Positions 1 through 7,851 of a stretch of DNA of 10,239 bases are shown here, piece after piece. The notes under the pieces were generated by a model. That model had not been told where the DNA came from and searched no databases. It worked only from the letters and a program-made list of their open reading frames with translations. Position numbers and translations under genes: made by a program. The first letter of the stretch is position 1. Each line of letters begins with the position of its first letter. Origin of the DNA: Campylobacter sp. GTDB lineage: Bacteria; Campylobacterota; Campylobacteria; Campylobacterales; Campylobacteraceae. Location of the stretch: contig JAILCJ010000097.1 of NCBI GenBank assembly GCA_024680445.1, positions 1 through 10,239 of the forward strand. Reading direction: 5' to 3'.

Positions 1-35
1 ATGTAAAAAGCAAATTTAAAAATCCGCAGGGTGGC

Positions 36-59
36 TAAAAATTTATCAAATTTGATAAA
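36..59 (-). terminator. Possible AT-rich intrinsic terminator of the cheZ/U32 transcript
   Basis: Read on the minus strand, the palindrome at 59-42 can fold as TTTATCA-AATT-TGATAAA and is followed at once by a run of T residues (about 41-37). It lies about 55 nt past the U32 stop codon, where the transcript should end. The stem has few G-C pairs, so it may be weak. No better terminator was seen between 1 and 113. Confidence 0.35.
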
Positions 60-108
60 CAAAATTTGATAAATTAAAAAGCAAATTTGATAAGTCAAAT
101 TTGATAAA
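42..108. repeat. Cluster of four AAATTTGATAA motifs, one inside an 18-bp palindrome
   Basis: The motif AAATTTGATAA starts at 48, 62, 83 and 97, so the copies are spaced 14, 21 and 14 nt. The first copy is the right half of a perfect palindrome, TTTATCAAA (42-50) followed by TTTGATAAA (51-59). The cluster lies just downstream of the U32-family gene stop. Its role is unknown. Similar words occur by chance inside AT-rich coding regions here, but four in 61 nt with this spacing looks non-random. Confidence 0.6.
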
Positions 109-113
109 GATTT

Positions 114-1373
114 TTATATTTCTCGCCTTAAAAAGCAAAATTTGCCAAGTTTGGCTGGGGATTTTATCTCGTTTTCATTACCGCTGTGAATTTCGCTTAA
201 AATTTTGCCTTTTTTGGTTTCGATTCGCTTAAATTCAAGCCAAAATTTGCCGTCTTTTTCATAAATTTTGCCAAGTTCATTTTCGCATGGAGTTATCAAA
301 GTGCCCTTTGGTAGGACGATTTCGTAGGCTTGATTTGTGATGATTTTGAATTTGCATTTGAAATTTTCGCCGTCTTCGCTTATGGCATGGACTTGATGAG
401 TGCCTTCTTGAAGTGAAGTGTCAAAATTTTGCGTGTCTTTTTTTTCGTAAGGGCGATTTACCAAGTATCCGTCTGTGAATCCGCGACTTTTTAGGGTGCC
501 AAGCTCGGCTTCGTAAATGCTTGGGTCAAAACAGCCTTGCATGCTATCGTCGATCGCCATTTTATAGGCTCTCGTGGCACAGGCAACATAGTATTCGCTT
601 TTGGTTCTGCCTTCGATTTTTAGGCTATCGACCGCACCGCTTTTGATGATTTGATCGATGTAGGGGGCGAGTTTTAGGTCTTTGGCGTTCATTACATGCG
701 TGCCGCCTTCTGGGTCTTCTTCAAGGCGAAAGAGTGCGCCACTGTCGGGGTTTTTAGCGTATAGTTCGTATTTGAAACGGCAGTCGTTTGCACAGCTGCC
801 TCGGTTGGATTGTCTGCCACTTTGAACGGCACTTACCAAACAGCGTCCAGAAAAGGCGAAACACATCGAGCCATGCACGAAAATTTCGATTTCTAGCTCT
901 GGTATGAGTTCTTTTATCCTTATGACGTCTTTAAGGCTCATTTCACGGGCGACAACTATGCGTGAGGCACCCATTTCGTGGTAAATTTTCGCATCGAGAG
1001 AGTTCATGACATTTGCTTGGGTGCTTAGGTGTATATCGATGTCTGGAGCGATTTGCTTGGCTAGGCTCATTACGCCCGGAGTTGAGATCAAAAAGGCGTC
1101 AGGTTTCATCGCTGAAATGGTTTTTATATGGCGTTTTAGCCCTTCGATTTGCGTATCAAAGGGGAAGGCGTTTATGGTTACATAAAATTTTTTGCCTTTT
1201 TCGTGGGTGTAGTTTATGCCTTCTTCGAAGCTTTGTAGGTTAAATTCTCGTGCCGAGCGAGTGCGAAGCGAAAAACTTGCTACACTCGCATAAACGGCGT
1301 CGGCCCCGTATTCTAGGGCGATTTTTAGTTTTGTTAGGTTGCCAGCTGGCGATAATAATTCAGGTTTTTTCAC
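114..1373 (-). CDS. trhP: Peptidase U32-family protein, TrhP/YegQ-like tRNA hydroxylation protein
   Basis: This 419-residue protein opens with PELLSPAGN...YGADAVYA, the N-terminal signature of the TrhP/YegQ branch of the U32 family. The U32 signature is at about residues 163-180 (E-x-F-V-H-G-S-M-C171 ... S-G-R-C178-L-V-S). C194 and C198 follow, so at least four clustered cysteines could bind an Fe-S cluster. In E. coli, TrhP works in forming 5-hydroxyuridine at tRNA position 34; older annotations call such proteins collagenases or proteases. Residues from about 330 form the usual C-terminal extension. Length is near the family norm. The start is a GTG, three bases after the cheZ stop and in the same frame, with only a weak A-rich ribosome site, which suggests translational coupling. 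The family call is strong. The exact substrate is inferred, and another U32 role is possible. Confidence 0.88.
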   Translation of the reverse strand: MKKPELLSPAGNLTKLKIALEYGADAVYASVASFSLRTRSAREFNLQSFEEGINYTHEKGKKFYVTINAFPFDTQIEGLKRHIKTISAMKPDAFLISTPGVMSLAKQIAPDIDIHLSTQANVMNSLDAKIYHEMGASRIVVAREMSLKDVIRIKELIPELEIEIFVHGSMCFAFSGRCLVSAVQSGRQSNRGSCANDCRFKYELYAKNPDSGALFRLEEDPEGGTHVMNAKDLKLAPYIDQIIKSGAVDSLKIEGRTKSEYYVACATRAYKMAIDDSMQGCFDPSIYEAELGTLKSRGFTDGYLVNRPYEKKDTQNFDTSLQEGTHQVHAISEDGENFKCKFKIITNQAYEIVLPKGTLITPCENELGKIYEKDGKFWLEFKRIETKKGKILSEIHSGNENEIKSPAKLGKFCFLRREI

Positions 1374-1376
1374 TTT

Positions 1377-2120
1377 TTATGATTTTTCTTTGCCTAAATT
1401 TTCTATCAATGCCTCTATTTCTTCGCTATTTACGAGATTCTCTGTTGTGGTATCGCCGGCGATATGAACAGCTGAACTAACACGTTTTGTATCGTCTTTT
1501 TTACTTTCAAATAACGTGTTCATGTAACGGCTAAGGGCTCTCATGACGTTAATGACACGTTCGATTTTTTGGCGGTGTATGTCTTGGTATTGCATCATAT
1601 CCATAGCCATCATTATCTCGTCCTCGCCCATTTGTAAGCTACCGACTAGGGCGTCAACTCTGGTGTTTAAGTTTTTGTTAGCCTCTAAAGCCTCGCTAAA
1701 ACTAGCGATAGACGGGAATTTTTCGGTTAAAAGCGTGAAAATTTCAATGTTTTTATCTAAGCCATTTTTAATTTCTGTGCAAGTGCCTTCGCCGTCCATA
1801 AAAAAGCCATTGATAGTTTCGAGTTTGTTAAGTAACTCTATGCCTTTTTTCTCGCTATCTTTGGTTACATCATCTAGTTGATTTACCATTTTGTGGTCGT
1901 CTGTTGGTGGTGGTGGCGGCCAAGTAACATCTGATTCAACGCGGAAATTATCAACATCAGTGGTTTTTGATTCGACTATGCCTTCTCTATCATCACTTCT
2001 TGCTTCTTCTTCTGCTTCTTCTGTTTCTTCTTCTGCTTGCAATAATGGGTCTTCAACAGCCATGCTCTCCATGTCGCCCATATCGCTTGCAAGTAACGCG
2101 TCGAGTTCTTCTTGGGTCAT
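1377..2120 (-). CDS. cheZ: Divergent CheZ, CheY-phosphate phosphatase of chemotaxis
   Basis: This is a 247-residue soluble protein of the epsilonproteobacterial CheZ type. The active-site segment reads MMQYQDIHRQKIERV. D180 and Q184 have the four-residue spacing of E. coli CheZ D143/Q147, which act on CheY-P. The C-terminus has EEIEALIENLG (233-243), resembling the CheY-binding tail of E. coli CheZ. The N-terminus MTQEELDALL resembles the CheY-binding peptide of FliM. Residues 29-45 are very acidic and W67 precedes a run of five prolines, so the first 80 residues look disordered. The rest is predicted helical. I chose the ATG at 2120 because GAGGAG lies 5 nt upstream; a reading frame open to 2210 would add 30 hydrophobic residues encoded across the promoter. 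It is followed 3 nt later by the U32 gene. From memory, the same neighbour pair occurs in C. jejuni and H. pylori. Confidence 0.87.
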   Translation of the reverse strand: MTQEELDALLASDMGDMESMAVEDPLLQAEEETEEAEEEARSDDREGIVESKTTDVDNFRVESDVTWPPPPPTDDHKMVNQLDDVTKDSEKKGIELLNKLETINGFFMDGEGTCTEIKNGLDKNIEIFTLLTEKFPSIASFSEALEANKNLNTRVDALVGSLQMGEDEIMMAMDMMQYQDIHRQKIERVINVMRALSRYMNTLFESKKDDTKRVSSAVHIAGDTTTENLVNSEEIEALIENLGKEKS

Positions 2121-2125
2121 GAATA

Positions 2126-2131
2126 CTCCTC
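2126..2131 (-). promoter_or_regulatory. Shine-Dalgarno site of cheZ
   Basis: GAGGAG on the minus strand lies 5 nt before the ATG at 2120. It is much better than anything near the upstream in-frame starts and fixes the start of cheZ. Confidence 0.8.
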
Positions 2132-2148
2132 GGATAAAAAATGCTATG

Positions 2149-2154
2149 ATTATA
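2149..2154 (-). promoter_or_regulatory. Sigma70-type -10 box of cheZ
   Basis: A perfect TATAAT on the minus strand would start transcription near 2142-2141, giving a leader of about 20 nt. No clear -35 box is present, as is common in Campylobacter, where an AT-rich upstream tract replaces it. No sigma28 or sigma54 flagellar promoter was recognised. Confidence 0.6.
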
Positions 2155-2250
2155 CAAATACTTCGCTTAAAATTTTCTAGATTTTTTGTATCTTTTAAAA
2201 TAAAAAACAAATTTTATTAAATTTTTGATAAATAAGGGTATTTATAAATT

Positions 2251-2278
2251 TTGTTTCTTGTCTGAAATATAATATAAT
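2251..2278 (+). promoter_or_regulatory. Promoter of the cas operon with overlapping -10 boxes
   Basis: Two perfect TATAAT hexamers overlap at 2268-2273 and 2273-2278. TTGTTT at 2251-2256 is 16 nt before the second and may be a weak -35. The start would be near 2284-2286, leaving a leader of about 20 nt. It is divergent from the cheZ promoter about 100 bp away. No operator palindrome was seen. Confidence 0.6.
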
Positions 2279-2294
2279 CTTTAAAATTTTTTCT

Positions 2295-2299
2295 AAGGA
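2295..2299 (+). promoter_or_regulatory. Shine-Dalgarno site that decides the cas9 start
   Basis: AAGGA ends 6 nt before the ATG at 2306 but only 3 nt before the in-frame GTG at 2303. The ATG is therefore the likelier start, giving a protein one residue shorter than the longest frame. Confidence 0.7.
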
Positions 2300-2305
2300 C
2301 AAGTG

Positions 2306-5300
2306 ATGAAAAAACTTTCTATCAATGTAGACATGGGTGCGAAAAATAATGGCGTGTTTTTGGCTAGTATAAATGATGATAAAATCACGGAAAAATTGGC
2401 TTTTAATGCCAAATTTGATAAAGGTCAGGGGCTGGTATTTGATAGGGTTGATAGACTTGCTAAAAGACATACTCGTCGTGGTTTTGATAGGGATCGTTTT
2501 GTTTTGCGTTTTATTGAGCAAATTTTACCACTTGATAAACTGAGCCAAAAGCAAAAAGAGCAAGTTTTTGGACTGTTTAAAAATCGTGGCTTTAATTACC
2601 AAAATATAGAAGTTGGCGATGAAGCCTTTGATGATGAAAATTTTATCTTGGTGCTTGAAAAATTTAAAGATTTAGAAAAATATGGTTATGAATTTAGCGA
2701 GTGCGAAAGTATTGGGGATTTTGAAAACATTATCAATAAAAAAGCCGATGAACTCTCAAATAGCGATGATTTTAAGAGTAAAATGCTTGAATTTTTTAAA
2801 GAACAAAGTGAAATTGTAAATGATATAAAAGAACTTTTTACTATCCCAAATGATTTAAGTGACAAGGCTTTAAAAAATAATGCAAAAGCGATAGAAATCA
2901 CACAAAAAGAAATCAATGAGCTTGGCGAAAATGATGAAAATTTAGCAAATTTGCAGCAAAAACTAGAAAATTTACAAAATAAGCCAGAAAAATTAAAAGA
3001 AAAACTAGCAAGTTTGCAAGAAAAATATCCCAAATTTGCAGAAATTTCAAATGATAAAGATATAAAATCATCAGCTATTAAAAATTTTGTGAAATTTTTT
3101 ACTGAATTGATAGATAGTGCCAAAAATGAGCTAGAACGTAACAACAAACACCGCAAAGTCTATCTAAAAGATATAAAAAGCGAAATTTATAGCGATGAAT
3201 TTAAAGAAATTTTGCAAATTTTAGCATGGGATAAAGAGCAATTTTATAACTTTGTCGGAAATGTCGCAAATATCCAAACTAGGGTATGGCGAAGATATTT
3301 TAATTTCACAGATTTTAAAACTTCAAATTTTGATAAAGATAAAATGGAAATTTACGATGATAGCAAACTTGCCAAGCATATTTTAAGAAATTTTAGGGAT
3401 TTTCGCTACGAAAAAGAGCATGAAAAAGACACTTTTGAAAACATAAAACCTATTATGCAAAGTCTAGAAAAAGGCGATATTTCGGCACTTGAATTTTTAA
3501 AAACTACCGATCCAAATAAAACTATACCGCCATATGAATCTCGTATAAACAAAAACCCCCAAACATGCAACGCTATGAGTATAAAGCCAGAAAAAATCAC
3601 ATCAAATTTGATAAGTATTACAAAGAAAATTTTTGCCAATGATGAATTTAGCTTTTTGCTGATAGATGAAAACGGTGAGATTAAAAAACACGATTTTAAC
3701 GATGAAAAAATCACGGCAAAATTTCTGCAAAGATTTTTGGATATTTCAAAAGCTAGGTTAAATGATAGCGATTTGTATCCAAGAGATTTGATTCAAGATA
3801 ATGCACAAAAGATTGAAATTTTTAAGAGATTTTTTGCTTTAAATGATGATGAGATCAAAGAATTTGTAAAGTTTACAAATGATTATTTTGATGAAGTAAA
3901 TAGTGCTAAAAAGGGCGTTTTAAAGGGCGAAATTTTGCAAGTTTGTGGCTTACATACCCCACACAAACACAAAAACAAGCCTGAGCTTATTTCTGCACTT
4001 TTTATGAAAAATCATAGGCAAATTTTAGCCAAAGAATTTGATGAATTAAACGAATTTTTGCAAAATAGTGGCGAATACAAAGGCAAAAGCAAAAACGCTA
4101 GAACAAGAAAAATCGCTAAGTTTTTTGAGGATTTAGACGAAACTCGCAAATCCTATCAAAACGCCTTTTTTAACGAGGCTTTAAACACCTTAAAAGCATT
4201 AAGTGAAAATAGCGATAAAAGCTTAGATGATGAGCTAGTAAAAATCGTGCAAGATTATGAAATAATAGCTGCGAGTATCCAAGAAAAGGTTAAATTTTGT
4301 GAATTTAAAACGCCATTTATTGCTTCAAATTTAGCTACAAATTTAAACTATCTTTTGCAACTTGGCGACATAATTTTTAGCGATAAAAACGCTGGATTTT
4401 TGAAAACTTGCAAAGAACACACTATGGAAAATTTGCTCCGCTCTGGCGGTGAAGCTATGGCTTCAAGACTGCCTAGCAACGCAGGAAGGCTCATCAATGG
4501 CAAGATAGAAATGTATCTAGACCGCTTAGCGTATGAAATCATCAAGCAAAGCCCTAAATTTGATGATTTTGGCGAGATAGAAATCAATGTCGAGATGAAT
4601 AAATTTGATTTTGAAGAAAGTGCCGTTGGTGCTGGGCTAAAAAGTAAGCCAAAAAGAAAAAAAGATGAAAAAATTTTGATTTGCCCTTATAGCGGTGAAA
4701 ACATCAGCCAAAAGGATTGCGAATACGACCATATCATAGCTAGAAACGACAAAAGTTTTAACACCGTTTTTAATTCTACGGCAAATTTGATACCTTGCAA
4801 ATCATCTGCAAATTTAGAAAAATCAAACAAAGTTTATAGGCTTGAAAATTTGCATAGTAAACATTTGCAAAGTGTTTTTGGCACTAGCGATATAGCTACT
4901 ATCAAAGCCTATATCAGCGAAAATCTAGCCACGATAAAAGAAAACGAATACACAAACTTTTATAATCTTAGCAAAAAAGAGCAAAATGCCTTTCGTTATG
5001 CCTTGTTTTTGCGTGATGGCGAGGATTTTAAAAAGGCTGTTAGCTTGCTCGACCAAGATAAAATCAAAGGCTATTCAAACGGCACTCAAAAAAGATTTGT
5101 AAATTTGCTTATAGGAAAAATCACGAAACTAAGTAAAAAAACCTTAAATTTTAGTGCAAATTTTATAGATAGCAAAATGCTTAGTGCTACTCGCAGAAAG
5201 CTAGCTAGCGTGCGTAGCGAGATACAAAAACAAGAAATCCAAGACAGCCACAGCCACTGCATAGATGCGAGTTTGGTTTTTCATCTAGTAAATTCAAAAC

Positions 5301-6640
5301 TCATCAAAAATAGCAATAGCCAAAGGGAATTTGTGTATGATTATTTTGATGAAATTTATCTTAGCCAGAGTGAGATAATCGCCCCAAAAAGCAAGCAATA
5401 TTTGGAGCTTAAAACAAATGTTGCAAGAAAGGGTTTGTTTGATGATAGTGTGTATAGTTTGGTGTATGAACAGACTGATAACAAAGGCAATTTTTTAAGC
5501 GTAAAAAATTTAGAAATTTTGCGTGATTTAGGTTTGCTTCATACTCGCCAAAATGGCAAAAATATACCACTACAAAAGAGCGAAACTATCAATGAAAACG
5601 AGTTAAAAAGCTATTTTGTTAGCACTAGTAATGTTTTTGATAAAATTTTTGAGTATTTCAAAAATGGCGATATCAAGGGGCTTGAAAAACTAAAATTTTT
5701 AGATAATTATCTAACAAGCTATATCCGAAAAGATATTTTTACTATATTTTTTGATGATAAAAAACAGCTTATTAATCCAGCCAAAAAAGGCGAGAAAGAT
5801 ATCAAAGTTACGCCAAATGTAGCGAAGTTTTATAAAATTTTGCAAAAACATCAAGACGAAGTAAATCCTACATATAAAGATAAAAACGCCAAAGTTGTTT
5901 ATCAAATCAAGGAAAACGCCGTTAAAGCACTATATGAGCAGACTTTTGGCAAGGGCGAAAAACGCAAACGCAACAAAACTCGTGTTACTTATTCGTTACC
6001 GATTTTTGCTGATAGTAGTGAGTGCGTAGTGCGTCGCAATGGCGGATATATGGGGCTTAAAAAAGGTGCTATCGCTTCTAAAAATTATCTTTTTAAAAAT
6101 CCAAAGGGAGAATTTAGCATAAATAGTGTGCCTTTTTATAGTAAAAATGTCTTGCCTAAAAAAATAAGCGATATTTTGGCGATTTTGACTTTGCCAAAAG
6201 ATGCCGTGCCTGTTTATGACTTTGCAGATATAAATTTAGCCAAAATTTCACCACAGATCATGCCTCAAAATATTGCCAAACACATAGCTAGGCTTGATTT
6301 TGTGATTTCACAAGCAGACAGGCATATAATAAGGCTTTATTTGCGTAAAAATAGCTTTGATGATATAAATTTTGCCGAGCTAAAAGAACTTTCTTTGGCA
6401 GATAGTGAATTTGCAAAACTTTATGAAAACTACGACAACTTATTTAAGTCAGTTTTAGGCACTCCAAGAGCCGATAAAAAGACAAAAATTAGTGATACAA
6501 AAACTATAAATGATTTGGCTAGTGCGAAAATTTTGCAAAACGATAGTGAAATTTTAGGCTTTGAATACACGGCGTCAAATTCAGCAAATTTCAAAGCCAT
6601 GATAAAAGAAATCGCCAATGAAACACCTAGTCCTGAATAG
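2306..6640 (+). CDS. cas9: Type II-B Cas9 RNA-guided DNA endonuclease
   Basis: This 1444-residue effector cuts DNA matched by a crRNA:tracrRNA guide. RuvC-I is INVDMGAKNNG with D9. An arginine-rich bridge helix spans about 47-68. Residues 70-700 form the recognition lobe, with TIPPYESR (406-413) and C547-GLHTPHKHK, both resembling the Wolinella/Francisella II-B Cas9. RuvC-II has E763. The HNH motif is EYDHIIAR with D808-H809 and the likely catalytic partner N836. RuvC-III has H984 and D987. The C-terminal part (about 1200-1444, starting near TRVTYSLP) should bind the PAM. All catalytic residues are present, so it should be active. Length fits II-B (about 1370-1630), larger than most II-C proteins. 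A leucine-heptad coiled coil lies at about 186-241. Sampled lines are lower in G+C than cas1, cas2 and cas4. The stop overlaps the start of cas1 by 23 nt. The subtype call rests on motifs plus a neighbouring cas4. Confidence 0.97.
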   Translation: MKKLSINVDMGAKNNGVFLASINDDKITEKLAFNAKFDKGQGLVFDRVDRLAKRHTRRGFDRDRFVLRFIEQILPLDKLSQKQKEQVFGLFKNRGFNYQNIEVGDEAFDDENFILVLEKFKDLEKYGYEFSECESIGDFENIINKKADELSNSDDFKSKMLEFFKEQSEIVNDIKELFTIPNDLSDKALKNNAKAIEITQKEINELGENDENLANLQQKLENLQNKPEKLKEKLASLQEKYPKFAEISNDKDIKSSAIKNFVKFFTELIDSAKNELERNNKHRKVYLKDIKSEIYSDEFKEILQILAWDKEQFYNFVGNVANIQTRVWRRYFNFTDFKTSNFDKDKMEIYDDSKLAKHILRNFRDFRYEKEHEKDTFENIKPIMQSLEKGDISALEFLKTTDPNKTIPPYESRINKNPQTCNAMSIKPEKITSNLISITKKIFANDEFSFLLIDENGEIKKHDFNDEKITAKFLQRFLDISKARLNDSDLYPRDLIQDNAQKIEIFKRFFALNDDEIKEFVKFTNDYFDEVNSAKKGVLKGEILQVCGLHTPHKHKNKPELISALFMKNHRQILAKEFDELNEFLQNSGEYKGKSKNARTRKIAKFFEDLDETRKSYQNAFFNEALNTLKALSENSDKSLDDELVKIVQDYEIIAASIQEKVKFCEFKTPFIASNLATNLNYLLQLGDIIFSDKNAGFLKTCKEHTMENLLRSGGEAMASRLPSNAGRLINGKIEMYLDRLAYEIIKQSPKFDDFGEIEINVEMNKFDFEESAVGAGLKSKPKRKKDEKILICPYSGENISQKDCEYDHIIARNDKSFNTVFNSTANLIPCKSSANLEKSNKVYRLENLHSKHLQSVFGTSDIATIKAYISENLATIKENEYTNFYNLSKKEQNAFRYALFLRDGEDFKKAVSLLDQDKIKGYSNGTQKRFVNLLIGKITKLSKKTLNFSANFIDSKMLSATRRKLASVRSEIQKQEIQDSHSHCIDASLVFHLVNSKLIKNSNSQREFVYDYFDEIYLSQSEIIAPKSKQYLELKTNVARKGLFDDSVYSLVYEQTDNKGNFLSVKNLEILRDLGLLHTRQNGKNIPLQKSETINENELKSYFVSTSNVFDKIFEYFKNGDIKGLEKLKFLDNYLTSYIRKDIFTIFFDDKKQLINPAKKGEKDIKVTPNVAKFYKILQKHQDEVNPTYKDKNAKVVYQIKENAVKALYEQTFGKGEKRKRNKTRVTYSLPIFADSSECVVRRNGGYMGLKKGAIASKNYLFKNPKGEFSINSVPFYSKNVLPKKISDILAILTLPKDAVPVYDFADINLAKISPQIMPQNIAKHIARLDFVISQADRHIIRLYLRKNSFDDINFAELKELSLADSEFAKLYENYDNLFKSVLGTPRADKKTKISDTKTINDLASAKILQNDSEILGFEYTASNSANFKAMIKEIANETPSPE

Positions 6641-7571
6641 TTTTGGCTTGTTTTTAGGACTAAAATCCGAGCGTTTGGTGGTGCAAAAAAACGGACAAAT
6701 TCAAAACGAAATTGCCCTAAAAACGCTCAAAACCATACACATAAACTCGCGTGGCATAAGCCTATCAAGCGATCTAGTCTTTGAGTGTGGGGTGCGTGGG
6801 ATAAAGATATTTTTTGCTAGTTTTAACAATTTTTGTGCCACGCACTCGCTTTATGAGCACAAAGGCGTAAATGTCCAAAGACGCCAGTTTGCCAGCGAAA
6901 CTAATGGCAAGGACATCACCCTAGCCAAGGCTTTCATCACAGGCAAGATCAAAAACCAACGCTCCACGATTTTATACTTTACTAGACATTTGCCCCACGC
7001 TGATAAAACGGGCATTTTAGCTAGTTTTGATAGGGCGCTTGGCGAGCTAAGCCTTGCTAAAAGCAAAGAGCAAATCATGGGCATAGAAGGCTCGGTATCA
7101 TCGCTGTATTTTGAGTATTTACGCCATCAAAGTCTTTTGCCGACTAGTTTTTGCCTACGCACTCACCGCCACAGCGACGAGATAACCAATATCGCCCTTA
7201 ATTACGGCTATGCGATACTGCTAAATTTCATCTACAAAAGCGTGATAAATGCAGGGCTAAACCCGTATTTTGGGGTCTTGCACTCGGTGCGTAGCTCCAA
7301 GCCCTCTCTCGTGCTAGACATCATGGAAGAATACCGTAGCTTTGTAGTCGATAGAAATATCATCAAAATTCGCTCCAATCTCCACGGCGATTTTGATGAA
7401 AAATGCAAAAAATTAGTCGCTTCTAGCATACTTAGCTCCCTTGGCAAAAAGCTAGTCTATAATCACAAAAAACTCACCCTTACTAGCATTATCCAGCGTC
7501 AAATTTACAAAATTTCAGCCTATTTTTGCGAAGACGACAAGGGCTATAAATCATACATTTTTAGGTGGTAA
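6618..7571 (+). CDS. cas1: Cas1 spacer-acquisition integrase
   Basis: Cas1 works as a complex with Cas2 and joins new spacers to the first repeat. The 317-residue protein has the N-terminal beta-rich half followed by the helical catalytic half. The metal ligands are E157 (MGIEGSVSSLYFEY), H222 (NPYFGVLH) and the D234-x-x-E237 pair in LVLDIMEEYR. All are intact. Length is normal for the family. The ATG lies inside the 3' end of cas9 in another frame (23-nt overlap), and the ribosome site is weak (AAAGAA at 6604-6609), so translation is probably coupled to cas9. Sampled G+C (about 45-55 percent in several lines) is clearly above that of most of cas9. Cas1 sequence alone does not separate II-B from I-A-like relatives; the neighbours do. 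Confidence 0.97.
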   Translation: MKHLVLNSFGLFLGLKSERLVVQKNGQIQNEIALKTLKTIHINSRGISLSSDLVFECGVRGIKIFFASFNNFCATHSLYEHKGVNVQRRQFASETNGKDITLAKAFITGKIKNQRSTILYFTRHLPHADKTGILASFDRALGELSLAKSKEQIMGIEGSVSSLYFEYLRHQSLLPTSFCLRTHRHSDEITNIALNYGYAILLNFIYKSVINAGLNPYFGVLHSVRSSKPSLVLDIMEEYRSFVVDRNIIKIRSNLHGDFDEKCKKLVASSILSSLGKKLVYNHKKLTLTSIIQRQIYKISAYFCEDDKGYKSYIFRW

Positions 7572-7572
7572 G

Positions 7573-7842
7573 ATGAAATTTTTGGTCTGTTATGATATAG
7601 AAAACTCAAAAAATCGCACCAAACTTTTTGAAAGGTTAAAAGATTTTGGTTTGTTTGCGGTGCAAAAATCGGTCTTTTATGGGGAGCTTAGCCATGCTGA
7701 CAAAGTCGCTATCAAAGGGCTAATCGCTAGGTATTGTAGCCAAGGGGACAAGGCTATCATCACCACTGTGAAGCTAGATATCAAAGACACTTTTGGCTAT
7801 GATGAAAAAGCCTTTGAGATAGCCGAATTTGCGGTGCTTTGA
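7573..7842 (+). CDS. cas2: Cas2, structural partner of Cas1
   Basis: Cas2 forms the dimer bridging two Cas1 dimers during spacer integration. The 89-residue protein begins MKFLVCYDIE, the first beta strand of the ferredoxin-like fold, with the usual aspartate at D8. It continues with NRTKLFERLKDFGLFAVQKSVFYG, the typical helix and second strand. Length is normal (85-100). It starts one base after the cas1 stop, with AGGTGG (7563-7568) 4 nt upstream. The stop is 9 nt from the cas4 start. Nuclease activity of the family is variable and not needed for integration. Confidence 0.95.
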   Translation: MKFLVCYDIENSKNRTKLFERLKDFGLFAVQKSVFYGELSHADKVAIKGLIARYCSQGDKAIITTVKLDIKDTFGYDEKAFEIAEFAVL

Positions 7843-7847
7843 GGTGG
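7841..7847 (+). promoter_or_regulatory. Strong Shine-Dalgarno of cas4 overlapping the cas2 stop
   Basis: GAGGTGG is placed 4 nt before the cas4 ATG and shares its first bases with the TGA of cas2. A similar AGGTGG precedes cas2. These are the only strong ribosome sites inside the operon after that of cas9. Confidence 0.75.
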
Positions 7848-7851
7848 CAAA

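Noticed and set aside
2121..2210. Longer cheZ starting at 2210
   Set aside because: The extra 30 residues would be encoded by the promoter region, and GAGGAG is placed for the ATG at 2120.
2285..2293. AATTTTTTC shared by the cas9 leader and the minus strand upstream of tracrRNA, as a possible tracr-L target
   Set aside because: Nine bases of low-complexity A+T sequence are expected by chance in this DNA.
2303..2305. GTG as the cas9 start
   Set aside because: Only 3 nt from AAGGA; the next codon ATG has a 6-nt spacing and fits better.
2195..2521. 108-residue minus-strand open frame over the cas9 promoter and start
   Set aside because: It overlaps the well supported cas9 start and promoter, has low-complexity residues and no ribosome site.
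2306..6640. Frameshift or inactivation of Cas9
   Set aside because: The frame is open throughout and D9, E763, D808-H809, N836, H984 and D987 are all present.
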